The notes beneath the pieces were generated by a model. The model had not been told where the DNA came from and searched no databases. It saw only the letters and a list, made by a program, of their open reading frames with translations. From JAVBJV01 sp031555315 (lineage in GTDB: Bacteria > Pseudomonadota > Alphaproteobacteria > Acetobacterales > Acetobacteraceae): a DNA stretch of 64,000 bases. Positions within the stretch are counted from its first letter, which is position 1. The number at the start of each line of letters is the position of its first letter. Location of the stretch: positions 74,822-138,821 of the forward strand of contig JAVBUO010000011.1 in the NCBI GenBank assembly GCA_031555315.1, read 5' to 3'. Both the position numbers and the translations under genes were made by a program. This document shows, piece by piece, positions 8,210 through 17,621 of the stretch.

Positions 8210-9799
8210 ATGTTGACACGTCGCGACACACTTCTTGCCGGAATTGCAGCCTTTGCCGCGGGCACGTCGGCGTACGGCCAGACCGCCACACCAAGACGCG
8301 GCGGTATCGTGACCGTGCACCTGAACAGCGAACAGCGTATCCTGAACGCGGCATTGCGCGCATCGACGAGCGTTTACGTGATCTCCAGCAAGATTATGGA
8401 GCCTCTGGTTGATTTGAACGCCGATGGCGGCCCGGATCCGATGCTCGCCACGGAATGGGACAGCTCGCCCGACGGTAAGACACACACGTTCAAACTGCGC
8501 CGGGGCGTCACCTGGCACGACGGCAAGCCGTTTACCTCGGCTGATGTGCAGTACACGGCGCTCGAGATGTGGAAGAAGCATCTGAATTACGGCACTGCGC
8601 TGCAGCAGTATCTGGAGGCGGTCGACACGCCCGATGCGCACACCGCCGTGTTCCGCTATTCCCGCCCGATGCCGCAGGATCTGCTGCTGCGCGCCCTGCC
8701 CGATCTCGGCTACATCGCGCCGAAGCATCTCTACGAAGGCACCAACCTGCTGGAAAACCCGGCCAACACCGCCCCCATCGGCACCGGCCCGTTCAAGTTC
8801 ACGCAGTACGAACGCGGGCAGTTCGTGATCGCCGATCGCAACCCGAATTACTGGAAGTCGAACGCGCCGTATCTGGACCGCATCGTCTGGCGCTTCATCA
8901 CCGACAAATCGGCCGCCGCCGCCGCGCTGGAGGCCGAACAGCTGCACATGTCGAACTATTCGGGACTAACTCTGGCCGACATGGATCGTCTGCGCCACGA
9001 CCCGCGTTTCGAGGTGACGACCAAAGGCAGTGAAGGCAACACGGTGATGAACACGATCGAATACAATCATCGCCGCCCCGAACTGGCCGATGTGCGGGTA
9101 CGCAAGGCGATCGTGCATGCGCTGGACATCGATTTCTTCTGCGAGAATTTTCTTTACGGCTGGGGCAAGCGCGGCCAGGGCCCGATCCCGACCTCCTCGC
9201 CCGCGTTCTTCACGCCGGGCGACCTGTCCTATCCGTTCGATAAAGCGCAGGCGGAAAAGCTGCTGGACGAAGCGGGATACAAGCGTGGCGCCGACGGCAC
9301 ACGCTTCAGTCTGCGTCTGCTGCCCGCGCCGTGGGGCGAGGACATCACGCTGTGGGCGACGTTCATCCAGCAGTCGCTGCAAGAGGTCGGGGTTAAGGTC
9401 GATATCGTGCAGCACGACGCAGCGGGCTTCCTCAGCGGTGTGTACCGCGACTGGAACTTCGATCTGGCAACCGGCTGGCACCAGTACCGGAACGATCCCG
9501 CGGTCAGCACCACGGTCTGGTACCGCAGCGGCAGCCCGAAAGGCGCGCCGTGGACCAATCAGTACGGCTGGCAGTCGGATGCGTCCGACACCCTGATCGA
9601 CAACGCCGCCTTCGAAATCGATCCCGCAAGACGCAAAGCCCTGTATGCCGAATGGGTGCGCATGATGCACCAGGAAGTGCCGGTCTATATGGCGATCGAG
9701 CGGCAGTTCATCTCGGTGATCAACAGAAAACTGCGAAACTACAACAACAACCCACGCTGGGCTTCCAGCCACTGGGCCGATCTGTGGCTGGCATCCTAG
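8210..9799 (+). CDS. ABC transporter substrate-binding protein, peptide/opine type (SBP_bac_5)
   Basis: A 529-residue periplasmic solute-binding protein of the DppA/OppA class. Residues 1-25 are a signal peptide with a twin-arginine-like start (TRRDTLLAG). The family signatures are visible: LATEWDSSPDGKTHTFKLR, then WHDGKPFTSADV, then GTGPFKF. An alternative ATG at 8135 has a better Shine-Dalgarno (GGGGGGACAGGAG), but it would put 25 non-signal-like residues in front of the twin arginines, so 8210 is preferred. It is the first gene of a four-gene importer operon whose members are spaced 10 bp or less, or overlap. The ligand is not deducible; besides peptides, this class binds nickel, opines and glutathione. 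Confidence 0.88.
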   Translation: MLTRRDTLLAGIAAFAAGTSAYGQTATPRRGGIVTVHLNSEQRILNAALRASTSVYVISSKIMEPLVDLNADGGPDPMLATEWDSSPDGKTHTFKLRRGVTWHDGKPFTSADVQYTALEMWKKHLNYGTALQQYLEAVDTPDAHTAVFRYSRPMPQDLLLRALPDLGYIAPKHLYEGTNLLENPANTAPIGTGPFKFTQYERGQFVIADRNPNYWKSNAPYLDRIVWRFITDKSAAAAALEAEQLHMSNYSGLTLADMDRLRHDPRFEVTTKGSEGNTVMNTIEYNHRRPELADVRVRKAIVHALDIDFFCENFLYGWGKRGQGPIPTSSPAFFTPGDLSYPFDKAQAEKLLDEAGYKRGADGTRFSLRLLPAPWGEDITLWATFIQQSLQEVGVKVDIVQHDAAGFLSGVYRDWNFDLATGWHQYRNDPAVSTTVWYRSGSPKGAPWTNQYGWQSDASDTLIDNAAFEIDPARRKALYAEWVRMMHQEVPVYMAIERQFISVINRKLRNYNNNPRWASSHWADLWLAS

Positions 9800-9809
9800 G
9801 GCGGACAGT

Positions 9810-10787
9810 ATGCGCATTCTGCATCTGGCCGGACGGCGTCTGGCCGCCAGCATCCCGACATTGGCGCTGATTTTGATCGGCCTTTTCGTACTGTTGCAGT
9901 TCGCGCCCGGCGATACGGTCGATGCGTTGATGGCGCAGATGGGCGGCGGCGATCCGCAGATGGCAGAAGAACTCCGCCGCTATTACGGACTGGATGCCCC
10001 GCTCATCACCCGACTGGGGCAGTATCTGTGGCGGCTGGTGCAGCTCGATCTCGGCTTCTCGGCGATCTACGGCAAACCGGTCGCCACGGTGATTCTGGAA
10101 CGTCTGGTCCCGACCCTGCTGCTGATGCTGTCCGCCCTGTCGTTGTCCTTCGCGTTGGGAATGGTGTTGGGCGTACTGGCGGCACGGCGCGTCAATGGCT
10201 GGCAGGATGGGCTGATCTCGACGCTGGGACTGATTTTCTACGCCACGCCGTCGTTCTGGTTCGGGCTGATGTCCATCGTGTTCTTCTCGGTCCATCTGGC
10301 ATGGCTGCCGCCGGGCGGTTTCGGCACGGTCGGCGTGGATCTGACAGGCTTTGCCGCTGTGCTGGACACTGCCAGTTATCTGGTGTTGCCGACGATCACC
10401 CTCGCGCTGATCTTCCTTGCCATCTATCTGCGGATCATGCGCGCCTCGATGCTCGAAGTGCTGACACTGGATTTCGTGCGCACCGCGCGCGCCAAGGGGC
10501 TGTCGGAAACCGCCGTCGTCTGGCGGCACGTGTTACGCAACGCACTGCTGCCGATGATCACACTTATCGGCCTGCAGGCGGGCACCATGCTGGGCGGATC
10601 GGTGGTGGTGGAAACCGTGTTCTCGCTGCCCGGCCTCGGGCGTCTGGCCTATGAAAGCGTCGTGCAACGCGATCTGAACACCTTGCTTGGCATCGTTTTC
10701 GTTTCGGCACTTCTGGTGATCGTCGTGAACTTCATCGTCGATCTGCTCTACGCGCGCCTCGACCCGCGGATCGAGGCCGCACGCTGA
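9810..10787 (+). CDS. ABC transporter permease, DppB/OppB type
   Basis: A 325-residue inner-membrane permease with about six transmembrane helices, the first at residues 10-30. It has the conserved N-terminal pattern of DppB proteins (FAPGDTVDALMAQMGG, then LDAPLITRLGQYL). The EAA loop that contacts the ATPase reads DFVRTARAKGLSETAVVWRH near residues 220-240. It starts 10 bp after the binding-protein gene and its stop codon overlaps the next start (TGATG), so it is part of the same operon and forms the pore with the second permease. Confidence 0.9.
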   Translation: MRILHLAGRRLAASIPTLALILIGLFVLLQFAPGDTVDALMAQMGGGDPQMAEELRRYYGLDAPLITRLGQYLWRLVQLDLGFSAIYGKPVATVILERLVPTLLLMLSALSLSFALGMVLGVLAARRVNGWQDGLISTLGLIFYATPSFWFGLMSIVFFSVHLAWLPPGGFGTVGVDLTGFAAVLDTASYLVLPTITLALIFLAIYLRIMRASMLEVLTLDFVRTARAKGLSETAVVWRHVLRNALLPMITLIGLQAGTMLGGSVVVETVFSLPGLGRLAYESVVQRDLNTLLGIVFVSALLVIVVNFIVDLLYARLDPRIEAAR

Positions 10788-11623
10788 TGGCATTCGTAAA
10801 ACGTTACACACGCAACCCTGCCGCCATTCTTGGCCTGGCGCTGTTGCTGCTGGTGGTTCTGGCCGCTTTGTCCGCCGGGTATCTCTATCCGCGCGACCCG
10901 CTGAGTCTGGCCGGACGGCCGTTGCAATGGCCGGGCGCCAGTGCGCGCTTCCTGCTGGGCACCGACAATTCGGGCCGCGATATCGCCGCACAACTGATGT
11001 ACGGCGCGCGCATTTCACTGCTGATCGGCCTGGTCGCCACCTGCGTGGCGATCGCCATCGGCATCGTGGTCGGCGCACTGGCCGGCTTCTACGGCGGTGT
11101 GGTCGACGATGTGCTGATGCGCGTCACCGAAGCGTTCCAGACGCTGCCCAATTTCATCCTGCTGCTGGTGCTGGTCGCCGTGTTCGGATCGACGATCCAG
11201 ACCGTGGTGATCGCCATCGGCGTGGTCTCGTGGCCCGCCGTGGCACGGCTGACACGCGCTGAATTCCTCAGCCTGCGGGCCCGCGAGTTCGTACAGTCGT
11301 GCCGCACACTGGGCATGCGCGATGCGCAGATCATCTTCCGTGAGATCCTGCCCAATGCGCTGCCGCCCGTCATCGTCTACGCCTCGGTGGTGATGGCCGT
11401 CTCGATCCTGCTGGAAAGCGCGCTGGCGTTCCTCAATCTCTCCGACCCCAATGTCGCATCGTGGGGCAACCTGATCGGGCGCGGAAAATCCGTGCTGCGC
11501 AGCGAATGGTACGTCTCGGCCATTCCCGGCCTAGCTATTCTGCTGACCGTTCTGGCCGTGTCGCTGGTCGGACAGGGCCTGAACGACGCGCTGAACCCGC
11601 GCCTGAAAGCCCGCGGATCATGA
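10787..11623 (+). CDS. ABC transporter permease, DppC/OppC type
   Basis: A 278-residue second permease. It has the short cytoplasmic N-terminus of DppC proteins, then helix 1 (ILGLALLLLVVLAALSAGYL), the conserved LLGTDNSGRDIAAQLMYGAR motif, and the EAA loop EFVQSCRTLGMRDAQIIFRE. It overlaps the upstream permease stop by 1 bp and the downstream ATPase start by 4 bp (ATGA), so the operon is translationally coupled. Confidence 0.9.
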   Translation: MAFVKRYTRNPAAILGLALLLLVVLAALSAGYLYPRDPLSLAGRPLQWPGASARFLLGTDNSGRDIAAQLMYGARISLLIGLVATCVAIAIGIVVGALAGFYGGVVDDVLMRVTEAFQTLPNFILLLVLVAVFGSTIQTVVIAIGVVSWPAVARLTRAEFLSLRAREFVQSCRTLGMRDAQIIFREILPNALPPVIVYASVVMAVSILLESALAFLNLSDPNVASWGNLIGRGKSVLRSEWYVSAIPGLAILLTVLAVSLVGQGLNDALNPRLKARGS

Positions 11624-13266
11624 GCCTGCTGGAAATCGACAACCTGACCGTCGCACTGCCGCGCGGCGCCGATCGCGCGCATGCGCTGGAAAACGTCAGC
11701 CTGCGCGTGGAGCCGAACGAGATCCTCTGCGTGGTCGGCGAAAGCGGTTCCGGCAAATCGATGACGACATCCGCCGTCATGCGCCTGCTGCCGCTGGGTG
11801 TTGCAGTGACGGCCGGCGCGATCCGGTTGCAGGGCACGGATATCCTGACCCAGCCGGAAAGCGCGATGCGTGCGCTGCGCGGTGCGAAGGTCGGCATGAT
11901 CTTCCAGGAACCGATGACGGCGTTGAACCCGCTGCGCTCGATCGGCGACCAGATCGGCGAGATGTTCCGTGAACACACCTCGCTGAGCCGCCACGATATC
12001 TGCGACCGCGTTCTGAAGCTGCTCGAGGAAGTGCGCATCCCCGATCCGCTGCACGCCTTCAGCGCCTATCCGCACGAGCTATCGGGCGGACAGCGCCAGC
12101 GCGCGATGATCGCCATGGCATTGGCCTTGTCGCCGCCGCTGCTGATCGCCGACGAACCAACCACGGCGCTGGACGTCACCACGCAGGCGCAGATCCTGTC
12201 GCTGATCCGCGACCTGCAGCACCGCAAAGGCACCGGTGTGCTGTTCATCACCCACGATTTCGGCGTGGTGGCCGAGATCGCCGACCGTATCGCCGTGATG
12301 CAGAACGGTGTGGTGGTGGAACAGGGCAACGCACACGACATTCTGAACGACCCGCAGCACGCCTATACGAAATCGCTGATCGCAGCGGTACCGCCGCTCG
12401 CCCCACCGCCGGCGCGCCCGGTCTCCGGCAAGACACTGCTGTCGATCGAAAACGTGACGAAAACCTACCGCAGCCGGCGCGGCATCTTCCAACGCGCGCA
12501 CCGCACGACGCATGCCGTCAAGAATGTCTCGCTGCAGCTGCCGCGCGGCGGCACGCTGGGCATCGTCGGCGAAAGCGGGTCCGGCAAATCCACCCTCGCC
12601 CGCTGCCTGGTGCGGCTGCTGGACCCGGACAGCGGCAGCATCCGGCTGGAGAACACCGATCTGCTCACCCTGTCGCGCAGCGCCCTGCGGCGCGAGGCGA
12701 AGCGCATCCAGATGGTATTCCAGGATCCGTTCGCATCGCTGAACCCGCGCCGGCGGGTGGGCGAACTGGTGGCGCAGGGCGCGATCATCCATGGTACCCC
12801 GCGCGTGGAGGCAATGGAACAGGCCAAGGAGCTGTTCACACTGGTCGGCCTGGACCCAGCCGCCGCCGAACGGTATCCGCACGAGTTTTCCGGCGGACAG
12901 CGCCAGCGCATCGGTCTGGCGCGCGCGCTGGCGCTATCGCCGCAGGTGCTGGTGGCCGACGAACCGGTTTCGGCGCTGGATGTGTCGGTGCAGGCACAGG
13001 TGTTGCGGTTATTGGCCAAACTGAAGGAACAGCTGGGCCTGTCGATGGTGTTCATCACCCACGATCTGCGCATCGCCGCCCAGATCTGCGACCGCATCGC
13101 CGTGATGAAGAATGGCGAGGTGGTGGAAGAAGGGCCGACCGCCGCCGTCTTTGCCGACCCGCAGCATGCCTATACCCGGGCCCTGCTGAGCGCGGTGCCT
13201 GGAAAATCCTGGGATCACCGGTTGCCGGCCGAGGACTCCGCTGCCGCCATGACGCGCGTGGAATAG
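11620..13266 (+). CDS. Fused double ATPase of the peptide-type ABC importer (DppD-DppF fusion)
   Basis: A 548-residue protein with two complete ATP-binding cassettes in tandem. Each has a Walker A of the form GESGSGKS (first near residue 40, second near 318), an LSGGQRQR- or FSGGQRQR-type signature, and the D-loop region ADEPTTALD or ADEPVSALD. Oligopeptide importers usually carry two separate ATPases; the single-chain form is a known variant. The start at 11620 overlaps the permease stop codon by 4 bp. The 3' end runs 52 bp into the 3' end of the convergent MFS gene, an unusual but possible convergent overlap. Confidence 0.9.
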   Translation: MSLLEIDNLTVALPRGADRAHALENVSLRVEPNEILCVVGESGSGKSMTTSAVMRLLPLGVAVTAGAIRLQGTDILTQPESAMRALRGAKVGMIFQEPMTALNPLRSIGDQIGEMFREHTSLSRHDICDRVLKLLEEVRIPDPLHAFSAYPHELSGGQRQRAMIAMALALSPPLLIADEPTTALDVTTQAQILSLIRDLQHRKGTGVLFITHDFGVVAEIADRIAVMQNGVVVEQGNAHDILNDPQHAYTKSLIAAVPPLAPPPARPVSGKTLLSIENVTKTYRSRRGIFQRAHRTTHAVKNVSLQLPRGGTLGIVGESGSGKSTLARCLVRLLDPDSGSIRLENTDLLTLSRSALRREAKRIQMVFQDPFASLNPRRRVGELVAQGAIIHGTPRVEAMEQAKELFTLVGLDPAAAERYPHEFSGGQRQRIGLARALALSPQVLVADEPVSALDVSVQAQVLRLLAKLKEQLGLSMVFITHDLRIAAQICDRIAVMKNGEVVEEGPTAAVFADPQHAYTRALLSAVPGKSWDHRLPAEDSAAAMTRVE

Positions 13267-14429
13267 CGCGCCAGCGTGATGATGCAGGTTGCGGTGGCCA
13301 GCGTCGTCACCAGGATGAACAGCACGATCACCGTCGGCCCCGCCCGGCCCAGGCTGGCCAGGATGACCGGCGAGGCCGCGTTGGCGATCTGCATCGGCAC
13401 GCTCAACCGCCCCACCCAGGTGGCGTAGCTGCTGCGTCCATAGAGCAGCAGCGGCCACAACGTGCGGGCGATGCTCAACAGGCCGACACCGCCACCGTAG
13501 ATCATCACGAACATCAGCGATGCGGTGAAGGTGCCGCCCGCGAACAGCAGCGGCAGTACCGATAGCGGCAGCAACACCACGCCGATGACGGCCGTGCTGA
13601 CGATGCTGGAACGCCGGCCGCGCAGGATATCGATGATCCGCGACACCACCTGCGACGCCCCGAAGAACGACGCCGCCAGCACGGCGTAATGCGGCGTCAC
13701 CCCTTGCGCTTCGAACAGGCGGATCATGTGCACCGGAATTCCCCAGGCGATCAGCCCGTTCAGCGCGAACGCCGCCGAAAACAGGATGAACACGCGCCGG
13801 CGGGCGAATTCGGGAATCCCCTCGGCCTGCTGCGTCGTTGCATGCATCGCCACACCGGACACCGCCACCGGCTCGGACGCCGGCAACACCCACCAGTAGG
13901 CCGGCAGGCAGAGCACAATCTGTGCGGCGGCAAACACGTAGCAAATATGCCGCCAGTCCATCACGGTCAGCAGCGAAGCCGTTACCGGCAGCGCCACGGT
14001 CGAGGACAGGCCCGTCACCAGCGACAGCCAGGTAATGGCGCTGCGGGCGCGCTCGGGCGCCATGCGGATCAGCGCCACGTTGACGGTGCCCGACAGCCCC
14101 AGCGTGCAGGTGATCCCCAGAAACACCCACCCCGCCACATAGCCGCCGATTCCCTGTGCCGAGCCGATCAGCAGCAGCCCGACGCAGGCGGCCAGCGTGG
14201 CGGCGATCAGCGCCGGGCGTGCATAGCCGCGGTCGAGAAACTTGCCGACCACCGGCGCCGTCGCCGCCACGATCAGCACCATCATCGTCATGCCGCCGTA
14301 AACCACCTCGTTCGACAGACGCAGATCGGCGGCAATCGCCTCGCCCAATGTGGCCGGCAGATAGAAGGATGTCGCCCAGCCGATCACCTGCATCACCCCG
14401 AGCAGAATGACGACCAGCGGGAACCTCAT
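13215..14429 (-). CDS. Major facilitator superfamily transporter
   Basis: A 404-residue membrane protein with about 12 hydrophobic helices and MFS features, including a loop 2-3 motif (GKFLDRGYARPALI) and charged cytoplasmic loops. The substrate is not deducible. An in-frame start at 14501 would fall at the T tract of the fusA terminator (14505-14540) and add 24 non-hydrophobic residues, so the ATG at 14429 is preferred. Its 3' end overlaps the ABC ATPase gene by 52 bp on the opposite strand, so the two transcripts could interfere. Confidence 0.8.
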   Translation of the reverse strand: MRFPLVVILLGVMQVIGWATSFYLPATLGEAIAADLRLSNEVVYGGMTMMVLIVAATAPVVGKFLDRGYARPALIAATLAACVGLLLIGSAQGIGGYVAGWVFLGITCTLGLSGTVNVALIRMAPERARSAITWLSLVTGLSSTVALPVTASLLTVMDWRHICYVFAAAQIVLCLPAYWWVLPASEPVAVSGVAMHATTQQAEGIPEFARRRVFILFSAAFALNGLIAWGIPVHMIRLFEAQGVTPHYAVLAASFFGASQVVSRIIDILRGRRSSIVSTAVIGVVLLPLSVLPLLFAGGTFTASLMFVMIYGGGVGLLSIARTLWPLLLYGRSSYATWVGRLSVPMQIANAASPVILASLGRAGPTVIVLFILVTTLATATCIITLARYSTRVMAAAESSAGNR

Positions 14430-14504
14430 GACGGACACGCGGGCTTCATAACCGCATCTAACACCTGTTGTTCCGGTATCAGAAGCCGGGTTTTTATCCA
14501 TGGC

Positions 14505-14540
14505 AAAGAAAAACGGCGCGGACGGTTCCCCATCCGCGCC
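14505..14540 (-). terminator. Intrinsic terminator of fusA
   Basis: On the minus strand an 8-bp GC stem (arms 14533-14540 and 14515-14522) is followed by GTTTTTCTTT. It lies 22 nt beyond the fusA stop codon. Confidence 0.85.
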
Positions 14541-14562
14541 GCTTGCGTTCAGGCAGAGCGGG

Positions 14563-16650
14563 TCAGCCGCTCTTCGCCATGATCTCGTCGGCCACGTTGC
14601 GCGGCACCGGATCGTAATGGTGGAACTGCATCGTGAAGGTCGCGCGGCCCTTGGTCATCGAGCGCAGGTCGCCGATATAGCCGAACATTTCCTTCAGCGG
14701 CACATGTGCGCGCACCGTCACCGTGGTGCCTGCGGTTTCCTGGTCCTGGATCATGCCGCGGCGGCGGTTCAGGTCGCCCACCACGTCGCCCACGTGATCC
14801 TGCGGGGTGGTGATTTCGACGTCCATGATCGGTTCCAGAATCACCGGTCCGGCCAGCTTCATGCCTTCGCGGAAGCAGGCCTTGGCAGCGATTTCGAACG
14901 CCAGCGCCGACGAGTCGACGTCGTGGTACTTGCCGTCGACCAGGGTGAACTTGAAGTCCACGGTCGGGAAGCCCGCCAGCACGCCGGTTTCGGACTGGTT
15001 GCGGATACCTTTTTCAACCGCCGGTATGTATTCCCTCGGCACCGAACCGCCGACCACGCTGTTGACGAATTCGATCCCCTTGTTGCGTTCCTGCGGTTCG
15101 AACACGATCTTGACTTCGGCGTACTGCCCCGAACCACCCGACTGCTTCTTGTGGGTGTAGATATGGGTGCACGGCTTGCTGATCGTCTCGCGATACGCCA
15201 CCTGCGGCGCGCCGACATTGGCGTCCACGCCGAATTCACGGCGCAGACGGTCGATGATGATGTCCAGGTGCAGTTCGCCCATGCCCGACAGAATGGTCTG
15301 CCCGGTTTCCTGGTCGGTCTTCAGCCGCAGCGACGGGTCTTCGCTGGCCAGCTTCTGCAGGCCGATCGTCATCTTCTCGACGCTGTCCTTGGTCTTCGGT
15401 TCGACCGAGATGTCGATCACCGGCACCGGGAAGGCCATGCGTTCCAGCACCACCGGATCGTCGGTCGCACACAGCGTATCGCCTGTGTGGGTGTCCTTCA
15501 GGCCGACGAACGCCGCGATGTCGCCGGCATGCACTTCCTTCACTTCCTCGCGCTTGTCGGCGTGCATCTTGAACATGCGGCCGATGCGTTCGCGCTGGCC
15601 TTTGCTGCTGTTCAGCACCATGTCGCCGGTCTTCGCCGAACCGGCATAGACGCGCACGAAGGTCAGTGTGCCGTACTTGTCGTTGATGATCTTGAACGCC
15701 AGCGACGCGAACGGCGCGGCGCTGTCGATGTCGATCACGCGGCGGTCGGGATTGTCTTCTTCGCTCTGGCCTTCTTCCAGCGCGACCTTGATCCCCGGCA
15801 CTTCGTTCGGGGCCGGCAGATAATCGATAATCGCATCAAGAAGAGGCTGTACGCCTTTATTTTTGAATGAAGTTCCGCACAGAACCGGACGGAATGTGCC
15901 GTCGATCGCACCGCGCTTGATGCACTTCTTCAGAGTTTCGACCGCGACGTCGCCCTTTTCGAAATACTCTTCCATCGCCGTGGTATCGACGGCCAGCGCC
16001 GTATCCAGCAGCTTCTGGCGGTATTCCTCGGCCTTTTCCTTCAGGTCGTCGGGGATCGGGGCTTCATGGAACTTGGCGCCCAGTTCGCTGCCTTCCCAGA
16101 TCAGGGCCTTCATTTCCACCAGATCGACGATGCCGACGAACTGGTCCTCGGCACCGATCGGCAGCTGCAGCGGCACATAGACGATGCCCAGCTTTTCTTC
16201 CAGCGTATGGCAGGCGCGATAGAAATCGGCTCCCGTGCGGTCCAGTTTGTTCACGTAGATGATGCGCGGCACATGATAGCGATCGGCCAGACGCCAGTTG
16301 GTTTCAGACTGCGGCTGCACACCCGCCACGCCTTCGATCACGAACACCGCGCCGTCGAGCACGCGCAGCGAACGGTTCACCTCGATGTTGAAGTCGATGT
16401 GGCCCGGGGTGTCGATCACGTTGATGCGGTGATCTTTCCATTCGCAGGTCACCGCCGCCGAGGTGATGGTAATGCCGCGCTCGCGTTCCTGGTCCATGTA
16501 ATCGGTCGTCGTATTACCGTCATGGACTTCGCCCACCTTGTGCGACACACCGGTGTAATACAGCAGACGCTCCGTGGTCGTGGTTTTACCGGCGTCGATA
16601 TGCGCGGTGATCCCGATATTACGGATCTTGCTGAGTTCGTCTGCGGCCAC
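14563..16650 (-). CDS. fusA: Translation elongation factor G
   Basis: A 695-residue full-length EF-G, the GTPase that drives ribosomal translocation and, with RRF, ribosome recycling. The N-terminal G domain shows the P-loop AHIDAGKTT (16-24), the switch region GITITSAA, DTPGH, and NKLD; domains II-V follow with the usual lengths. The GTG start is supported by AGGAGG placed 6 nt upstream. It is not next to rpsL/rpsG/tuf here, so it may be a relocated or second copy. It ends in a strong intrinsic terminator. Confidence 0.97.
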   Translation of the reverse strand: MAADELSKIRNIGITAHIDAGKTTTTERLLYYTGVSHKVGEVHDGNTTTDYMDQERERGITITSAAVTCEWKDHRINVIDTPGHIDFNIEVNRSLRVLDGAVFVIEGVAGVQPQSETNWRLADRYHVPRIIYVNKLDRTGADFYRACHTLEEKLGIVYVPLQLPIGAEDQFVGIVDLVEMKALIWEGSELGAKFHEAPIPDDLKEKAEEYRQKLLDTALAVDTTAMEEYFEKGDVAVETLKKCIKRGAIDGTFRPVLCGTSFKNKGVQPLLDAIIDYLPAPNEVPGIKVALEEGQSEEDNPDRRVIDIDSAAPFASLAFKIINDKYGTLTFVRVYAGSAKTGDMVLNSSKGQRERIGRMFKMHADKREEVKEVHAGDIAAFVGLKDTHTGDTLCATDDPVVLERMAFPVPVIDISVEPKTKDSVEKMTIGLQKLASEDPSLRLKTDQETGQTILSGMGELHLDIIIDRLRREFGVDANVGAPQVAYRETISKPCTHIYTHKKQSGGSGQYAEVKIVFEPQERNKGIEFVNSVVGGSVPREYIPAVEKGIRNQSETGVLAGFPTVDFKFTLVDGKYHDVDSSALAFEIAAKACFREGMKLAGPVILEPIMDVEITTPQDHVGDVVGDLNRRRGMIQDQETAGTTVTVRAHVPLKEMFGYIGDLRSMTKGRATFTMQFHHYDPVPRNVADEIMAKSG

Positions 16651-16801
16651 GGTGACCTCCTAAGGCAAAAGGGCACCTGCGGGTCCAACCGCGGCGCCTG
16701 GAAACACTCTTCCCGATACGGGCTGCGCTATCTGCGCTGCTACGGCCCATTTTGCAAGCCGGGCCGTAGCATTTCTCGGCAGAAAATACGGAAAAAGACG
16801 G

Positions 16802-17401
16802 TTAACCGAATAATTTTACTGCCAGTTTGGCCACATGCTGCCCCTGGAATCGGGCAATCGCCAGTTCTTTCTCAACCGGCTGGCGGTCGCCTTTCGATCC
16901 GGCGATCGTGCCGGCGCCATAGGGGCTGCCGCCCTTCACCTCGCTCAGATCGGCCAGTTCGGGGGCTGCGTAGCCGACCGGCACGTAAATCATCCCGTGG
17001 TGCATCAGCGTGGGCAGAAAGCTGAGCAGCGTTACCTCGTTCCCGCCCCCCGTGCCGGTCGACACGAAGGCGCTGGCCAGTTTGCCGTGCAGCTTGCCCG
17101 CCGCCCACAGGCCACCGGTCTGATCCATAAAATTGCGCATCTGGGCGGCCATATTACCGAATCTGGTCGGCGCGCCGAAGATGATCGCATCGTAGTCCGC
17201 AAGTTCGGCCGGCTGGGCGATCGGCGCGGCCTGGTCGGTCTTGGCATGGATCTGTTTCTGCACATCTTCGGGCATCAGTTCGGGAACGCGCTTGATGGTC
17301 ACTTCGGCCCCCGAAACGCCGCGCGCCCCGGCAGCTATGGTTTGCGCCAAAGTCTCGACATGCCCCCAGGTGGAATAATAGAGGACCAGAATTTTCGCCA
17401 T
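16802..17401 (-). CDS. wrbA: NAD(P)H:quinone oxidoreductase, WrbA family flavoprotein
   Basis: A 199-residue flavodoxin-like protein. It reduces quinones by two electrons with FMN, avoiding semiquinone radicals. The phosphate-binding loop is at residues 9-14 (YYSTWGH), the WrbA signature FGAPTRFGNMAAQMRNFMD lies near 75-93, and the C-terminal SPYGAGTIAG loop is present. The start at 17401 has GGGAG 9 nt upstream. The gene sits between fusA and a plus-strand glycosyltransferase gene without apparent operon partners. Confidence 0.92.
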   Translation of the reverse strand: MAKILVLYYSTWGHVETLAQTIAAGARGVSGAEVTIKRVPELMPEDVQKQIHAKTDQAAPIAQPAELADYDAIIFGAPTRFGNMAAQMRNFMDQTGGLWAAGKLHGKLASAFVSTGTGGGNEVTLLSFLPTLMHHGMIYVPVGYAAPELADLSEVKGGSPYGAGTIAGSKGDRQPVEKELAIARFQGQHVAKLAVKLFG

Positions 17402-17621
17402 GAAGCATTCTCCCACACGGTTACCATGACACCAGAGAAACAATGTGGCCCGGAATCCTGACGCCTGGCTACCGCCAATCATGGATTCCAGTTATCCACT
17501 GGATCGATGGCACCGCAGAGTCAGGAAAGCTCTTTCACGGCCGCCGCCGTACGTGTTGACAATCCCCGGGTGCGACATAGAACTCGCCGACCTTTGTAAT
17601 TGAACCGAAGAACCCCCGGCA

